Assembly (NCBI GenBank): GCA_947095945.1
Contig: CAMUQM010000130.1
Location: 1 to 5,753 of the forward strand
Origin: an uncultured Prevotella sp.
GTDB lineage: Bacteria > Bacteroidota > Bacteroidia > Bacteroidales > Bacteroidaceae
Reading direction: 5' to 3'
DNA: 5,753 nt
In this document: one piece after another, positions 1 to 5,716 of the stretch
How positions within the stretch are numbered: the first letter of the stretch is position 1
How the letters are laid out: each line of letters begins with the position of its first letter
Made by a program: the position numbers and the translations under genes
Notes under the pieces: generated by a model
Told to the model about the DNA's origin: nothing
Databases searched by the model: none
Seen by the model: the letters and a program-made list of their open reading frames with translations, nothing else

Positions 1-986
1 TTAGGACTTTTGCACTAACATCTCTCTTAACCTTGACAGCCCATTCAGCAAATGCCCAAGATTTGCTTGCTCGACAAGCACCTATTGACCGCCGTGCTAA
101 AGCATTAGACACAATGGTTATCAACCGTCTTCGCGAAGCTGAAGAAATAGAAGAACCATCATCAGAACTCTATAACGATTGGAATAACAACTATGCACAT
201 CGTGGAGGTAACCTCCCTGATGTATATAAAATTGACCTTCGTGGCTTCCACATGCCAACACCAAGCCGTGTTATCACAAGTAACTTCGGACGTCGTTGGG
301 GTCGTCGCCATCAGGGATTGGATATCAAGGTGTATATCGGTGATACCATCCGCGCAGCCTTCTCTGGTAAGGTTCGTGTAGTAAAATACGATGGTAATGG
401 ATATGGTAAGTATATTGTTATCCGCCATAATAACGGACTTGAGACTATCTATGGTCACCTTTCAAAGCAGATTGTGTCTCCAAACCAGACTGTCCGTGCT
501 GGTCAGCCTATCGGATTAGGTGGTAACACTGGTCGTTCAACAGGTTCTCATCTCCATTTCGAAACTCGTTTGGCAGGTGTAGCTTTGAACCCAGCACTCT
601 TCTTCGACTTCGCCAATCAAGACGTTACAGGCGACTACTATGTTTACCGTCGCAGCACTGTAGCGCAGGAGTCTGAACGTGCAACTGCTGTTCGCGGTAC
701 TTCATCAAGTCCGGGTTACTCTCGTGAGAATATTCAAGGTAAAGGCAATCAGAGCTATACCCCTCGTCAAGAGAGACACTATAACACAGATTTCTCAAAC
801 CATACGCCACGCACTGAGCCAAGTGCTGATAATGGAAAGATTTTCTATCACAAGGTTATCAACGGTGAAACATTAGAGACTATTGCTCGTCAGCATGGTA
901 TTACTGTGGACCAGTTGTGTCGACAGAACCGCATAGGCAAATTGACTCGTGTATCAGAAGGACAACTACTCTCGATTACAAAGTAA
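1..986 (+). CDS. Secreted M23 family metallopeptidase with C-terminal LysM domain (5' end outside window)
   Basis: Predicted zinc endopeptidase that cleaves peptidoglycan cross-links or peptides, exported past the inner membrane. The frame is open from base 3 and reads as the rest of a signal peptide (a hydrophobic run, then HSANA|Q near 42-59), so the start codon lies a few codons upstream; the TTG at 33 is an internal Leu codon. The M23 metal site is complete: HxxxD (His codon 309, Asp 321), a later His in YGH (456), and HLH (His codons 549 and 555). A low-complexity Ser/Thr/Arg/Gln linker (about 640-830) joins the catalytic domain to a single LysM-like module (about 840-983: HKVINGETLETIARQHGI onward), which should bind glycan chains. 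The family and motifs are clear; whether it is a true hydrolase in vivo or an EnvC/NlpD-like activator is not settled, though the intact metal ligands favour hydrolysis. It stops at TAA 984-986, 18 bp before a terminator. Confidence 0.94.
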   Translation, partial: RTFALTSLLTLTAHSANAQDLLARQAPIDRRAKALDTMVINRLREAEEIEEPSSELYNDWNNNYAHRGGNLPDVYKIDLRGFHMPTPSRVITSNFGRRWGRRHQGLDIKVYIGDTIRAAFSGKVRVVKYDGNGYGKYIVIRHNNGLETIYGHLSKQIVSPNQTVRAGQPIGLGGNTGRSTGSHLHFETRLAGVALNPALFFDFANQDVTGDYYVYRRSTVAQESERATAVRGTSSSPGYSRENIQGKGNQSYTPRQERHYNTDFSNHTPRTEPSADNGKIFYHKVINGETLETIARQHGITVDQLCRQNRIGKLTRVSEGQLLSITK

Positions 987-1004
987 ACATTCCACACATT
1001 ATAC

Positions 1005-1047
1005 GAACAGCTCCGATGGACATTATCTATCGGAGCTGTTTTCGTTT
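1005..1047 (+). terminator. Rho-independent terminator of the M23 gene
   Basis: A 16-bp stem pairs 1005-1020 with 1026-1041 around a 5-nt loop. All pairs are Watson-Crick except G-U at 1005/1041 and 1018/1028. It is followed on the + strand by TTCGTTT. The core arms are AACAGCTCCGAT and ATCGGAGCTGTT. It lies between convergent genes, so it may also stop the sulfatase-maturase transcript coming from the right, but on the - strand the U-tract is poor, so the main direction is +. Confidence 0.9.
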
Positions 1048-1109
1048 ATGCCTCTTTCCACAATAAGAACAAAGAGAAAGAGAATAAAGATATTGAACTT
1101 AAAGGCGAA

Positions 1110-2327
1110 TTACTTCCCAAACACTTGGTTCATTACATTAGCTGGTGGGCGCTGATTCTCTAACTCGTTCTTCATAAAGTCCATATAAGGCGCTACATGT
1201 TCAAAGAACTGATAATAGCCCTTGCAGAGATAATTAAGTCCAGAATTGCCATAACAATCGCGAATAAAGCGATTCTTAGGACACTCTCCATGACAAGCAA
1301 ACTGATACTTACACTCCTTACACTGCTGTGGAAGAAGTCTATACTTCATCTTTGAAAACTCCTTCTGTCGGTCGCTATTCATCATCTCATAGATGGTATG
1401 ATGCGATAGATTCCCAAGTTTATGTTCTGGGTAAACAAAGTGGTCACAAGAGTAAACGTCACCGTTATACTCCATTACACCTGCGTGACCACACTCCTTT
1501 GCCATAGTGCAAATGCCCGGTGCAACGCCAACCCAGTTGGCCAAAGTGGCATCAAAAAGTTGTATATAATACTCGCCAACATCATGATGCACCCATTCAT
1601 CGAAGATAGTACAGAGGAAATTACCCCATTGTTCGGCAGTAACAGAGAAGTCCGTAAGCTCACCACCTTCCTGCATACCGGGTGCTAAGGTCAATCCATC
1701 CTTACGAGCTACGATTCGTTCAACGATAGGAGTGAACTGAATATAACGGCATCCTATCTCCTTGAAGAAGTGATAGAAGTCTAATGGATAGTCTGCATTA
1801 AAGTCATTAACAACAGCAAGTGCGTTCCACTCTACCCCATGTTTATTCAATAGGTGAATACCCTTCATCACCTGATGGAAGGATGGTTTGCCCATTGCAT
1901 TGCGACGATACTCATCATGGAACTCCTGTGGACCATCAATAGAAACACCTACAAGGAAGTTATTCTCTTTGAAGAAACGGCACCACTCATCGTTTAATAG
2001 GACACCATTCGTCTGAATACTATTATCAATCTGACGACCCCGAGCATAATAGCGTTGTAGTTCTAATGCACGACGATAGAAGGATATAGGACGCATTAAG
2101 GTCTCGCCACCATGCCATGTAAAGAGAACCTGTGGTGTCGTCTGTGCCTCGATGTATTCCTTTATGAACTTCTCAAGCAACGCATCAGTTATCACATGAT
2201 TCTTATTATCGTCATATAGCTTACTCTTCTCCAAATAATAACAATACTTACACCGCAGGTTACAAAGCGAACCAGCAGGCTTCAGCATGATATACATGGG
2301 ATGACTAAAGGGAACTATGGTATTCAT
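1110..2327 (-). CDS. Anaerobic sulfatase-maturating enzyme (radical SAM/SPASM)
   Basis: Oxygen-independent enzyme that oxidises an active-site Cys or Ser of sulfatases to Calpha-formylglycine in the cytoplasm, using S-adenosylmethionine and three [4Fe-4S] clusters. With the ATG at 2327 it has 405 residues. Visible motifs: radical SAM CxxxCxxC at C22/C26/C29, WHGGE at 71-75, QTNG at 105-108, SIDGP at 129-133. The SPASM cysteines are C273, C279, C294, C336, C339, C345, C349 and C368; their spacing closely follows the Clostridium perfringens anSME, and C294 is followed by Asp295 at the place of that enzyme's catalytic base. The Bacteroides thetaiotaomicron homologue is ChuR. A longer frame from a TTG at 2360 adds 11 residues, but that codon lies upstream of the -7 box, so it is rejected. 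It is transcribed alone; no sulfatase gene is in the window, so its clients are encoded elsewhere. Confidence 0.95.
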   Translation of the reverse strand: MNTIVPFSHPMYIMLKPAGSLCNLRCKYCYYLEKSKLYDDNKNHVITDALLEKFIKEYIEAQTTPQVLFTWHGGETLMRPISFYRRALELQRYYARGRQIDNSIQTNGVLLNDEWCRFFKENNFLVGVSIDGPQEFHDEYRRNAMGKPSFHQVMKGIHLLNKHGVEWNALAVVNDFNADYPLDFYHFFKEIGCRYIQFTPIVERIVARKDGLTLAPGMQEGGELTDFSVTAEQWGNFLCTIFDEWVHHDVGEYYIQLFDATLANWVGVAPGICTMAKECGHAGVMEYNGDVYSCDHFVYPEHKLGNLSHHTIYEMMNSDRQKEFSKMKYRLLPQQCKECKYQFACHGECPKNRFIRDCYGNSGLNYLCKGYYQFFEHVAPYMDFMKNELENQRPPANVMNQVFGK

Positions 2328-2347
2328 AATAATCTTGTTTCGGGTGG

Positions 2348-2378
2348 CAAAGGTAGTCAATTATTTACTAATGGCAAA
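2348..2378 (-). promoter_or_regulatory. Bacteroidetes-type promoter of the sulfatase-maturase gene
   Basis: On the - strand, TTTG (2375-2378) is separated by 19 bp from TACCTTTG (2348-2355), an exact match to the -33 TTTG and -7 TAnnTTTG pattern of the Bacteroidetes primary sigma factor. The -7 box ends 20 bp before the ATG at 2327, so the mRNA leader should be only about 10-15 nt. No Shine-Dalgarno sequence is seen, as is usual in this phylum. Confidence 0.85.
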
Positions 2379-2450
2379 ACATTCCAAATGACTTATTCTC
2401 CCCCGTTGTCGTCCATTAGATTCCTGCTACAAGCCAGTACAACTTCGTAT

Positions 2451-2500
2451 GCCTGTAGCTTACAAGGCTGTTAACGCTCAGCACCATTGGTGTTCACCAA
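2451..2500. repeat. Two adjacent inverted repeats in the intergenic region
   Basis: The first pairs GCCTGTA (2451-2457) with TACAAGGC (2461-2468), giving 7 bp with one bulged A. The second pairs TTGGTG (2487-2492) with CACCAA (2495-2500); the sequence just before, CACCA-T-TGGTG (2482-2492), is an alternative palindrome sharing the same bases. Neither is followed by a T-tract, so they are not obvious terminators. Confidence 0.5.
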
Positions 2501-2537
2501 CAGCACAACACGTGCTAAGCATCAGCACAACACGTGC
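2501..2537. repeat. Direct repeat of CAGCACAACACGTGC (2 copies)
   Basis: A perfect 15-bp repeat occurs at 2501-2515 and 2523-2537, with 7 bp between copies. Each copy contains the palindrome CACGTG, and the first copy can also fold as AGCAC/GTGCT. A poorer third copy (ACAATAACACCGTG) may follow at 2541. The period of 22 bp, about two helical turns, would place both copies on the same face of the DNA. Confidence 0.7.
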
Positions 2538-2650
2538 GGAACAATAACACCGTGATTAAAAGCGGAAAGGAAACATCATTAATGTTGTTATCATATTTCG
2601 TAAGGACACCATAACTAATTTGTATAGAGAATTACTTGTGAGACAGTACC

Positions 2651-2705
2651 AATAAAAAAGAATGTTCCAAGACTATCGACTGCAAATGATCTTAGCCTTG
2701 GAACA
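2651..2705 (-). terminator. Intrinsic terminator of the small secreted-protein gene
   Basis: On the - strand, TGTTCCAAG pairs with CTTGGAACA (9 bp; arms 2697-2705 and 2663-2671) across a 25-nt loop, followed by TTCTTTTTT (T6 at 2654-2659). It begins 26 bp after the stop codon at 2732. The long loop is unusual but has only weak internal pairing. Confidence 0.8.
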
Positions 2706-2731
2706 CGCTTTATATAATATGAAACGAAATC

Positions 2732-3175
2732 TTATTTAGACGTTGTTGTGTCTGATTTAAAGGAGTCTGAGATTCCTTTACCAAGCTTCTGAAAGAACTT
2801 CTTACCGTCAGCACCAATCTTTCGGGTTACTTCTCCCATTGTCTTAGTTTCACGCTTAATAACTTTACCCATACCACGTGAGAAGGTCTTAAAGCCGTCT
2901 CTTACCTCCGTCTCACCAGCTTCATTATCATCTGGCAGCGGTGCATAGGTTGAGTTGTTATTGTTCACATTGCTATCGTATGTAGTTTTAGGCTTCGATG
3001 TAGTTGACGAAGTCCCCGTCTTAGATCTACGATTAGCCTGCTTAGCTGCAGCCTGCTTATTTGCTCTTACCAGTCTTGGTGAGGCTCCAGCAATACCACT
3101 ATACTCTGTTTGAGCTGATACCGAAAGGCACAGCAACAACAAAGCAACTAACATTTTAATTCTCATTCTTTCCAT
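2732..3175 (-). CDS. Small secreted basic protein of unknown function
   Basis: I do not recognise a family. The 147-residue product begins with a classical signal peptide (MERMRIK, a hydrophobic core, then SVSA|Q at 21/22). Cys16 is preceded by Leu rather than Ala/Gly/Ser, so a lipobox is unlikely. The mature part has a Lys/Arg/Ala-rich stretch (33-50), a low-complexity Ser/Thr/Asn linker (51-76), a short acidic patch (82-90) and a basic C-terminal half (94-147, net charge about +9). In the latter, Phe and Ile/Leu are spaced as in amphipathic helices and the Gly-Lys motif recurs (95-106 resembles 124-135). Either ATG 3175 or ATG 3166 could start it, as both leave an intact signal peptide. It has its own terminator downstream and no clear -7 box upstream; a 161-bp gap separates it from the glycosyltransferase operon on the same strand. 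Confidence 0.8.
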   Translation of the reverse strand: MERMRIKMLVALLLLCLSVSAQTEYSGIAGASPRLVRANKQAAAKQANRRSKTGTSSTTSKPKTTYDSNVNNNNSTYAPLPDDNEAGETEVRDGFKTFSRGMGKVIKRETKTMGEVTRKIGADGKKFFQKLGKGISDSFKSDTTTSK

Positions 3176-3199
3176 ATTCGTACGTTTTATTAGGTGAAA

Positions 3200-3233
3200 G
3201 GGGACTCCTCACAGACTTTATCTATACGTCCCC
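3200..3233. repeat. Inverted repeat in the leader of the small secreted-protein gene
   Basis: GGGGAC (3200-3205) and GTCCCC (3228-3233) form a perfect 6-bp GC-rich inverted repeat across a 22-nt spacer, 25 bp upstream of the ATG at 3175. In the - strand transcript it would be a stem in the 5' leader. No T-tract follows, so it is not a terminator; an operator or mRNA-stability element is possible. Confidence 0.4.
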
Positions 3234-3245
3234 AAAATGATACTA

Positions 3246-3302
3246 CCTATTGAATAAAACGATTAACCTGCGTAGAAATTGCAGCTCTTAACAATCAATA
3301 GG
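3246..3302. repeat. Nested inverted repeat between GT2 and the small secreted-protein gene
   Basis: The outer arms CCTATTGA (3246-3253) and TCAATAGG (3295-3302) are a perfect 8-bp inverted repeat. Inside lie TTAA/TTAA and CTGC/GCAG in matching order, so the segment could fold as a rod with internal loops around the loop GTAGAAATT. No U-tract follows on either strand. It could be the 3' end structure of the glycosyltransferase mRNA or the 5' leader of the next gene. Confidence 0.4.
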
Positions 3303-3336
3303 ACGTATTAAGGGCATTTAAACCAAAGAACTTTCT

Positions 3337-4116
3337 CTATTTTATCACACTACGTACCGCAAACCATGCGTGGAGCAATAGCGTTTGAATCAATCCATAG
3401 TGCCTGCGCATTACATCAAAACGCTCACGTAGCGACTCCTTGTGATGGAGGGTTGTCTGTCCCTCTTGTACATAATTCGCCACAACAGCATGGATATTAC
3501 GCAAAAGAAGCTGCTGACGTTCGCCCTCTTTCATGACCCTAATACACCAATCTACATCTGCAGAAAAGCGATAAGTTGTATCATAGAGTAGCGAGCGGGC
3601 TATATCCAAACGTGCATAGAACGCCTGATGGCATACCAACATACCATAGCGGAAAGAACGCCAAGTAAGTCGTTCTGATGGACTTAGCCTGCGATGACAA
3701 AGGAAGTTGCCCTTTTCATCAATGATATCTGTATCACCAAAGAGAACAGCAGGACGCTCCTCGCCATCTCCAACGACAGCAGCAAGCACCACCTTGTCCA
3801 ACGTATCGGGTTCAGGAAAACGGTCGCCAGCATTCATAAAAACAATATAATCGCCTGTTGCCTGTTGTAAGCCTTTATTCATTGCATCATAAAGACCATC
3901 GTCAGGTTCGCTTTGAATGCGTACGACATGCTCGTTCTCAGCCTCATCAGACTGCTGCTGATAGGCTTTAGCAATCTTTAAAGTGTCATCTGTTGAAGCT
4001 CCATCAATGATGATATGCTCCACATGAGGATAGTCCTGCATGAGCACACTGTCAAGTGTCGGCTGTAGAACCGAAGCGGCATTATAGGTTATAGTGACTA
4101 CTGAAAATGTGATCAT
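3337..4116 (-). CDS. Family 2 glycosyltransferase (WcaA-like)
   Basis: Predicted cytoplasmic inverting sugar transferase (GT-A fold) that adds a sugar from a nucleotide donor to a growing surface glycan. The 259-residue protein has the family signatures in order: VTITYN (6-12), IIDGASTDDT (36-45) for nucleotide binding, SEPDDGLYDAMNKG (69-82), the DxD-like metal motif NAGD (95-98), CHQAFY (162-167) and the acceptor-site/catalytic-base region SADVDW (185-190). No transmembrane helix is evident; the C-terminal 25 residues are hydrophobic with Lys/Arg and may touch the membrane. The ATG at 4114-4116 overlaps the stop of the upstream GT4 gene as ATGA, which fixes the start and points to translational coupling, so both enzymes probably act on one glycan. 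The donor and acceptor sugars cannot be read from the sequence. It ends with TAG at 3337; no convincing terminator follows. Confidence 0.93.
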   Translation of the reverse strand: MITFSVVTITYNAASVLQPTLDSVLMQDYPHVEHIIIDGASTDDTLKIAKAYQQQSDEAENEHVVRIQSEPDDGLYDAMNKGLQQATGDYIVFMNAGDRFPEPDTLDKVVLAAVVGDGEERPAVLFGDTDIIDEKGNFLCHRRLSPSERLTWRSFRYGMLVCHQAFYARLDIARSLLYDTTYRFSADVDWCIRVMKEGERQQLLLRNIHAVVANYVQEGQTTLHHKESLRERFDVMRRHYGLIQTLLLHAWFAVRSVIK

Positions 4117-5387
4117 AATCGGAAATTCTTATAGGCAAGTGCCTCATTATATATTTCAAGGTATTGTAGTGCGACACTACGTTGTGAATAGCAACGTAGA
4201 ACTTTACCAACAGCATCTTCTGAAAGGGCTGCATAATCAGCCTCATCAAGAACCCAGTGTATACCCTTTGCAAGGTCGTCGGCATTACGCTCTGCAGCGA
4301 CATAGCCATTCTTACCATGGTCTATCATCTCTGGTATTCCTCCAACCTTAAAGCCCACGCAAGGCACTCCACAAGCCATTGCCTCCATAATCGTATTAGG
4401 TAGGTTGTCTTCAAGCGATGGAAGAACAAAGACATCAGCAGCATTATAGACATCACGAATTCGCTGTTGATCACTCACATAACCGATAGGATAAACTGGT
4501 AGAGCGAGTTTTCCTTCGAGTTCTTCAGCGTGTCCACCAAGAATAGCGATACCTGTATTATCTTTCATTTCTGGATGATTAGCAACCATCTTTTCGATAG
4601 CATCAACGAAATAGTCCATTCCCTTGCGTTGATCTGTCACACGCTGAGAAACGAAGAGTACGAGTCTCTTGTCCTCTGGGAGCTGTAAACGCTGCCGAGC
4701 TGTTTTTTTGTCTTGTGGTTCAAAGACGTGCGTATCAATAGGATTAGGAATACTTGTAACACTGAATCCACGAAGAAGTCCGCTGCGCTTTGCCTGCCGA
4801 GCGAGCCACTGACTACAAGTAACAAACCATATATTACCATGATGATAGATAGCTTTCTTACGCTTCCACACCTTTGAAGACAAATCATTCGCCTTACCTT
4901 TACCCGGTAAAAGAGGGCAATTGCCGCAACCATTCTCGTAACGATAGCAACCATGTGCATAATGGCAGATACTGGATGCAGGCCAAAGATCGTGCATCGT
5001 CCACACAACTGGCTTACCAGAACATAAAATCTTCTTGATACTATTCAATGAAAGCATACCCTGATTGATCCAAGAAAGATGAATAACATCAGCTTCCTTG
5101 AACTCACGCAACTTTGTAATATCAGCTCCTGAGTTTGCTAAATCAATCTCAAAGAGATGGTTACGAGAGAAGCGAAGATTAAAAAAGACACAGAAACGCT
5201 CCCAAAGCAGGTGCCACTGATTCTTCCATTCATGCCCAAGGCTAACCACAGTGATGTCGTCCGTCAGTTTATCACGTACCAACATCTTTGCCTTGACTCC
5301 GCTGTTATTCAGAGCATCTTTGAGCCGGTTAGCTGCAACAGCAGCTCCACCTGTTTTCTCACTGGTATTTACAATCAGTATTCTCAT
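4113..5387 (-). CDS. GT-B glycosyltransferase, family 4 type
   Basis: Predicted retaining glycosyltransferase for exopolysaccharide or other surface glycan, cytoplasmic or membrane-associated. The 424-residue protein starts MRILIVNTSEKTGGAAVAA, with the acceptor-side N-terminal Rossmann domain and Gly-rich loop (13-18). It then has VIHLSWINQG (101-110), TMHDLWP (130-136) and a cysteine cluster C141/C147/C154/C157 typical of a GT4 subgroup. The C-terminal donor domain starts around 240 (LFVSQR, RKGMDYF), followed by AADVFVLPSLEDNLPNTIME (317-335 region) and a GGIPEMI loop (349-355). The usual E-x7-E motif appears as Asp327-x7-Glu335. A longer frame runs up to 5534, adding 49 residues, but this stretch contains the promoter, so the ATG at 5385-5387 is chosen. 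It is the first gene of a two-gene operon with the GT2 gene (ATGA overlap at its stop). Confidence 0.92.
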   Translation of the reverse strand: MRILIVNTSEKTGGAAVAANRLKDALNNSGVKAKMLVRDKLTDDITVVSLGHEWKNQWHLLWERFCVFFNLRFSRNHLFEIDLANSGADITKLREFKEADVIHLSWINQGMLSLNSIKKILCSGKPVVWTMHDLWPASSICHYAHGCYRYENGCGNCPLLPGKGKANDLSSKVWKRKKAIYHHGNIWFVTCSQWLARQAKRSGLLRGFSVTSIPNPIDTHVFEPQDKKTARQRLQLPEDKRLVLFVSQRVTDQRKGMDYFVDAIEKMVANHPEMKDNTGIAILGGHAEELEGKLALPVYPIGYVSDQQRIRDVYNAADVFVLPSLEDNLPNTIMEAMACGVPCVGFKVGGIPEMIDHGKNGYVAAERNADDLAKGIHWVLDEADYAALSEDAVGKVLRCYSQRSVALQYLEIYNEALAYKNFRL

Positions 5388-5404
5388 TGATATATCATTT
5401 GCAG

Positions 5405-5435
5405 CAAAGTTACAAGAAAACAGATAAAAAGCCAA
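5405..5435 (-). promoter_or_regulatory. Promoter of the glycosyltransferase operon
   Basis: On the - strand, TTG (5433-5435) is followed after 20 bp by TAACTTTG (5405-5412), an exact TAnnTTTG -7 box. The box ends 17 bp before the ATG at 5387, giving a leader of roughly 10 nt. It lies inside the 49-residue upstream extension of the frame and therefore argues against it. Confidence 0.82.
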
Positions 5436-5444
5436 GAAAAGTAA

Positions 5445-5489
5445 GCAAATATTGATTGTTTGCGCACACAAAGAGTTGATTTGTATCAA
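5445..5489. repeat. Two short inverted repeats between divergent promoters
   Basis: GCAAA (5445-5449) pairs with TTTGC (5459-5463), and TTGAT (5476-5480) pairs with ATCAA (5485-5489) around TTGT. Both lie in the 91 bp between the -33 boxes of the divergent promoters, a natural place for an operator. They are short enough to arise by chance in AT-rich DNA. Confidence 0.3.
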
Positions 5490-5526
5490 GAAAAAGCTGT
5501 TTTTATAGTAAAAGCTCTTGGAAATA

Positions 5527-5557
5527 TTGCACAAGACTTGAAAATATTCTAACTTTG
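5527..5557 (+). promoter_or_regulatory. Bacteroidetes-type promoter reading rightward
   Basis: TTG (5527-5529) is followed after 20 bp by TAACTTTG (5550-5557), the same -7 octamer and the same spacing as the divergent glycosyltransferase promoter. The expected transcription start is about 5562. No gene of normal size lies between here and the terminator at 5717, so this promoter drives a short RNA or a leader. Confidence 0.8.
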
Positions 5558-5652
5558 CATTGTCAAAAGGTTAATAGATTGTTTAGGTTAGTAGTAATAG
5601 ATTTAGGTTTTTAGTTATTTTATTAAGGTAAAAGTTTAACGATTGATCTGGG

Positions 5653-5706
5653 ATGACAAAGGAGGCCGTGAGGTTCCCTTTCATTTTGAAAAGATTTCTT
5701 AGTTAA
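5653..5706 (+). CDS. Possible 17-codon small ORF within the short transcript
   Basis: ATG at 5653 to TAA at 5704-5706 encodes MTKEAVRFPFILKRFLS, a basic peptide with three Phe. It ends 10 bp before the terminator stem, the geometry of a leader peptide. Against coding: the frame overlaps a hairpin with a GNRA loop, no Shine-Dalgarno site precedes the ATG, and 17 codons can occur by chance. It may be a leader peptide, a small protein, or incidental to a structural RNA. Confidence 0.3.
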   Translation: MTKEAVRFPFILKRFLS

Positions 5707-5716
5707 ACATACTAAT

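Larger units (their letters stand above)
2380..2650. other. Intergenic region without a gene, with repeats at 2451-2537
   Basis: No convincing coding frame is present on either strand. The part nearest the maturase promoter (about 2400-2540) is more GC-rich than the rest and holds several short inverted and direct repeats, listed separately. The remainder (2550-2650) is AT-rich with no recognisable signal apart from a weak imperfect palindrome around 2571-2585. It lies upstream of the maturase promoter and downstream of the terminator of the small secreted-protein gene. Confidence 0.6.

Noticed and set aside
33..35. TTG as start codon of the M23 peptidase
   Set aside because: The frame is open to base 3 and reads as a signal peptide, so this TTG is internal and the true start is outside the window.
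1060..1088. Purine-rich tract after the first terminator
   Set aside because: It is short and low in complexity, with no repeat unit or paired partner; it looks like ordinary AT-rich 3' spacer.
1422..1688. Open frames opposite or inside the maturase gene (also 162-458, 4094-4351, 4637-5008 and similar)
   Set aside because: They lie entirely within well-supported genes in other frames and show no family motifs.
2501..2537. CRISPR-like direct repeats
   Set aside because: There are only two 15-bp copies with a 7-bp spacer, which is not CRISPR geometry.
2380..2650. Insertion sequence or MITE with terminal inverted repeats
   Set aside because: No matching terminal repeats or target duplications flank the region, so only local repeats are reported.
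3240..3260. TCATTTTG on the - strand as a -7 box for the small secreted-protein gene
   Set aside because: It differs from TAnnTTTG at a key position and has no TTG/TTTG at 19-21 bp upstream.
5388..5534. 49-residue N-terminal extension of the GT4 protein
   Set aside because: It contains the promoter (5405-5435), and MRILIVNTS at 5387 is the standard start of this fold.
5658..5670. AAAGGAGG as ribosome binding site for a GTG start at 5668
   Set aside because: The spacing is only 2 nt, and the GTG is in the frame of the 17-codon ORF and forms the hairpin loop.
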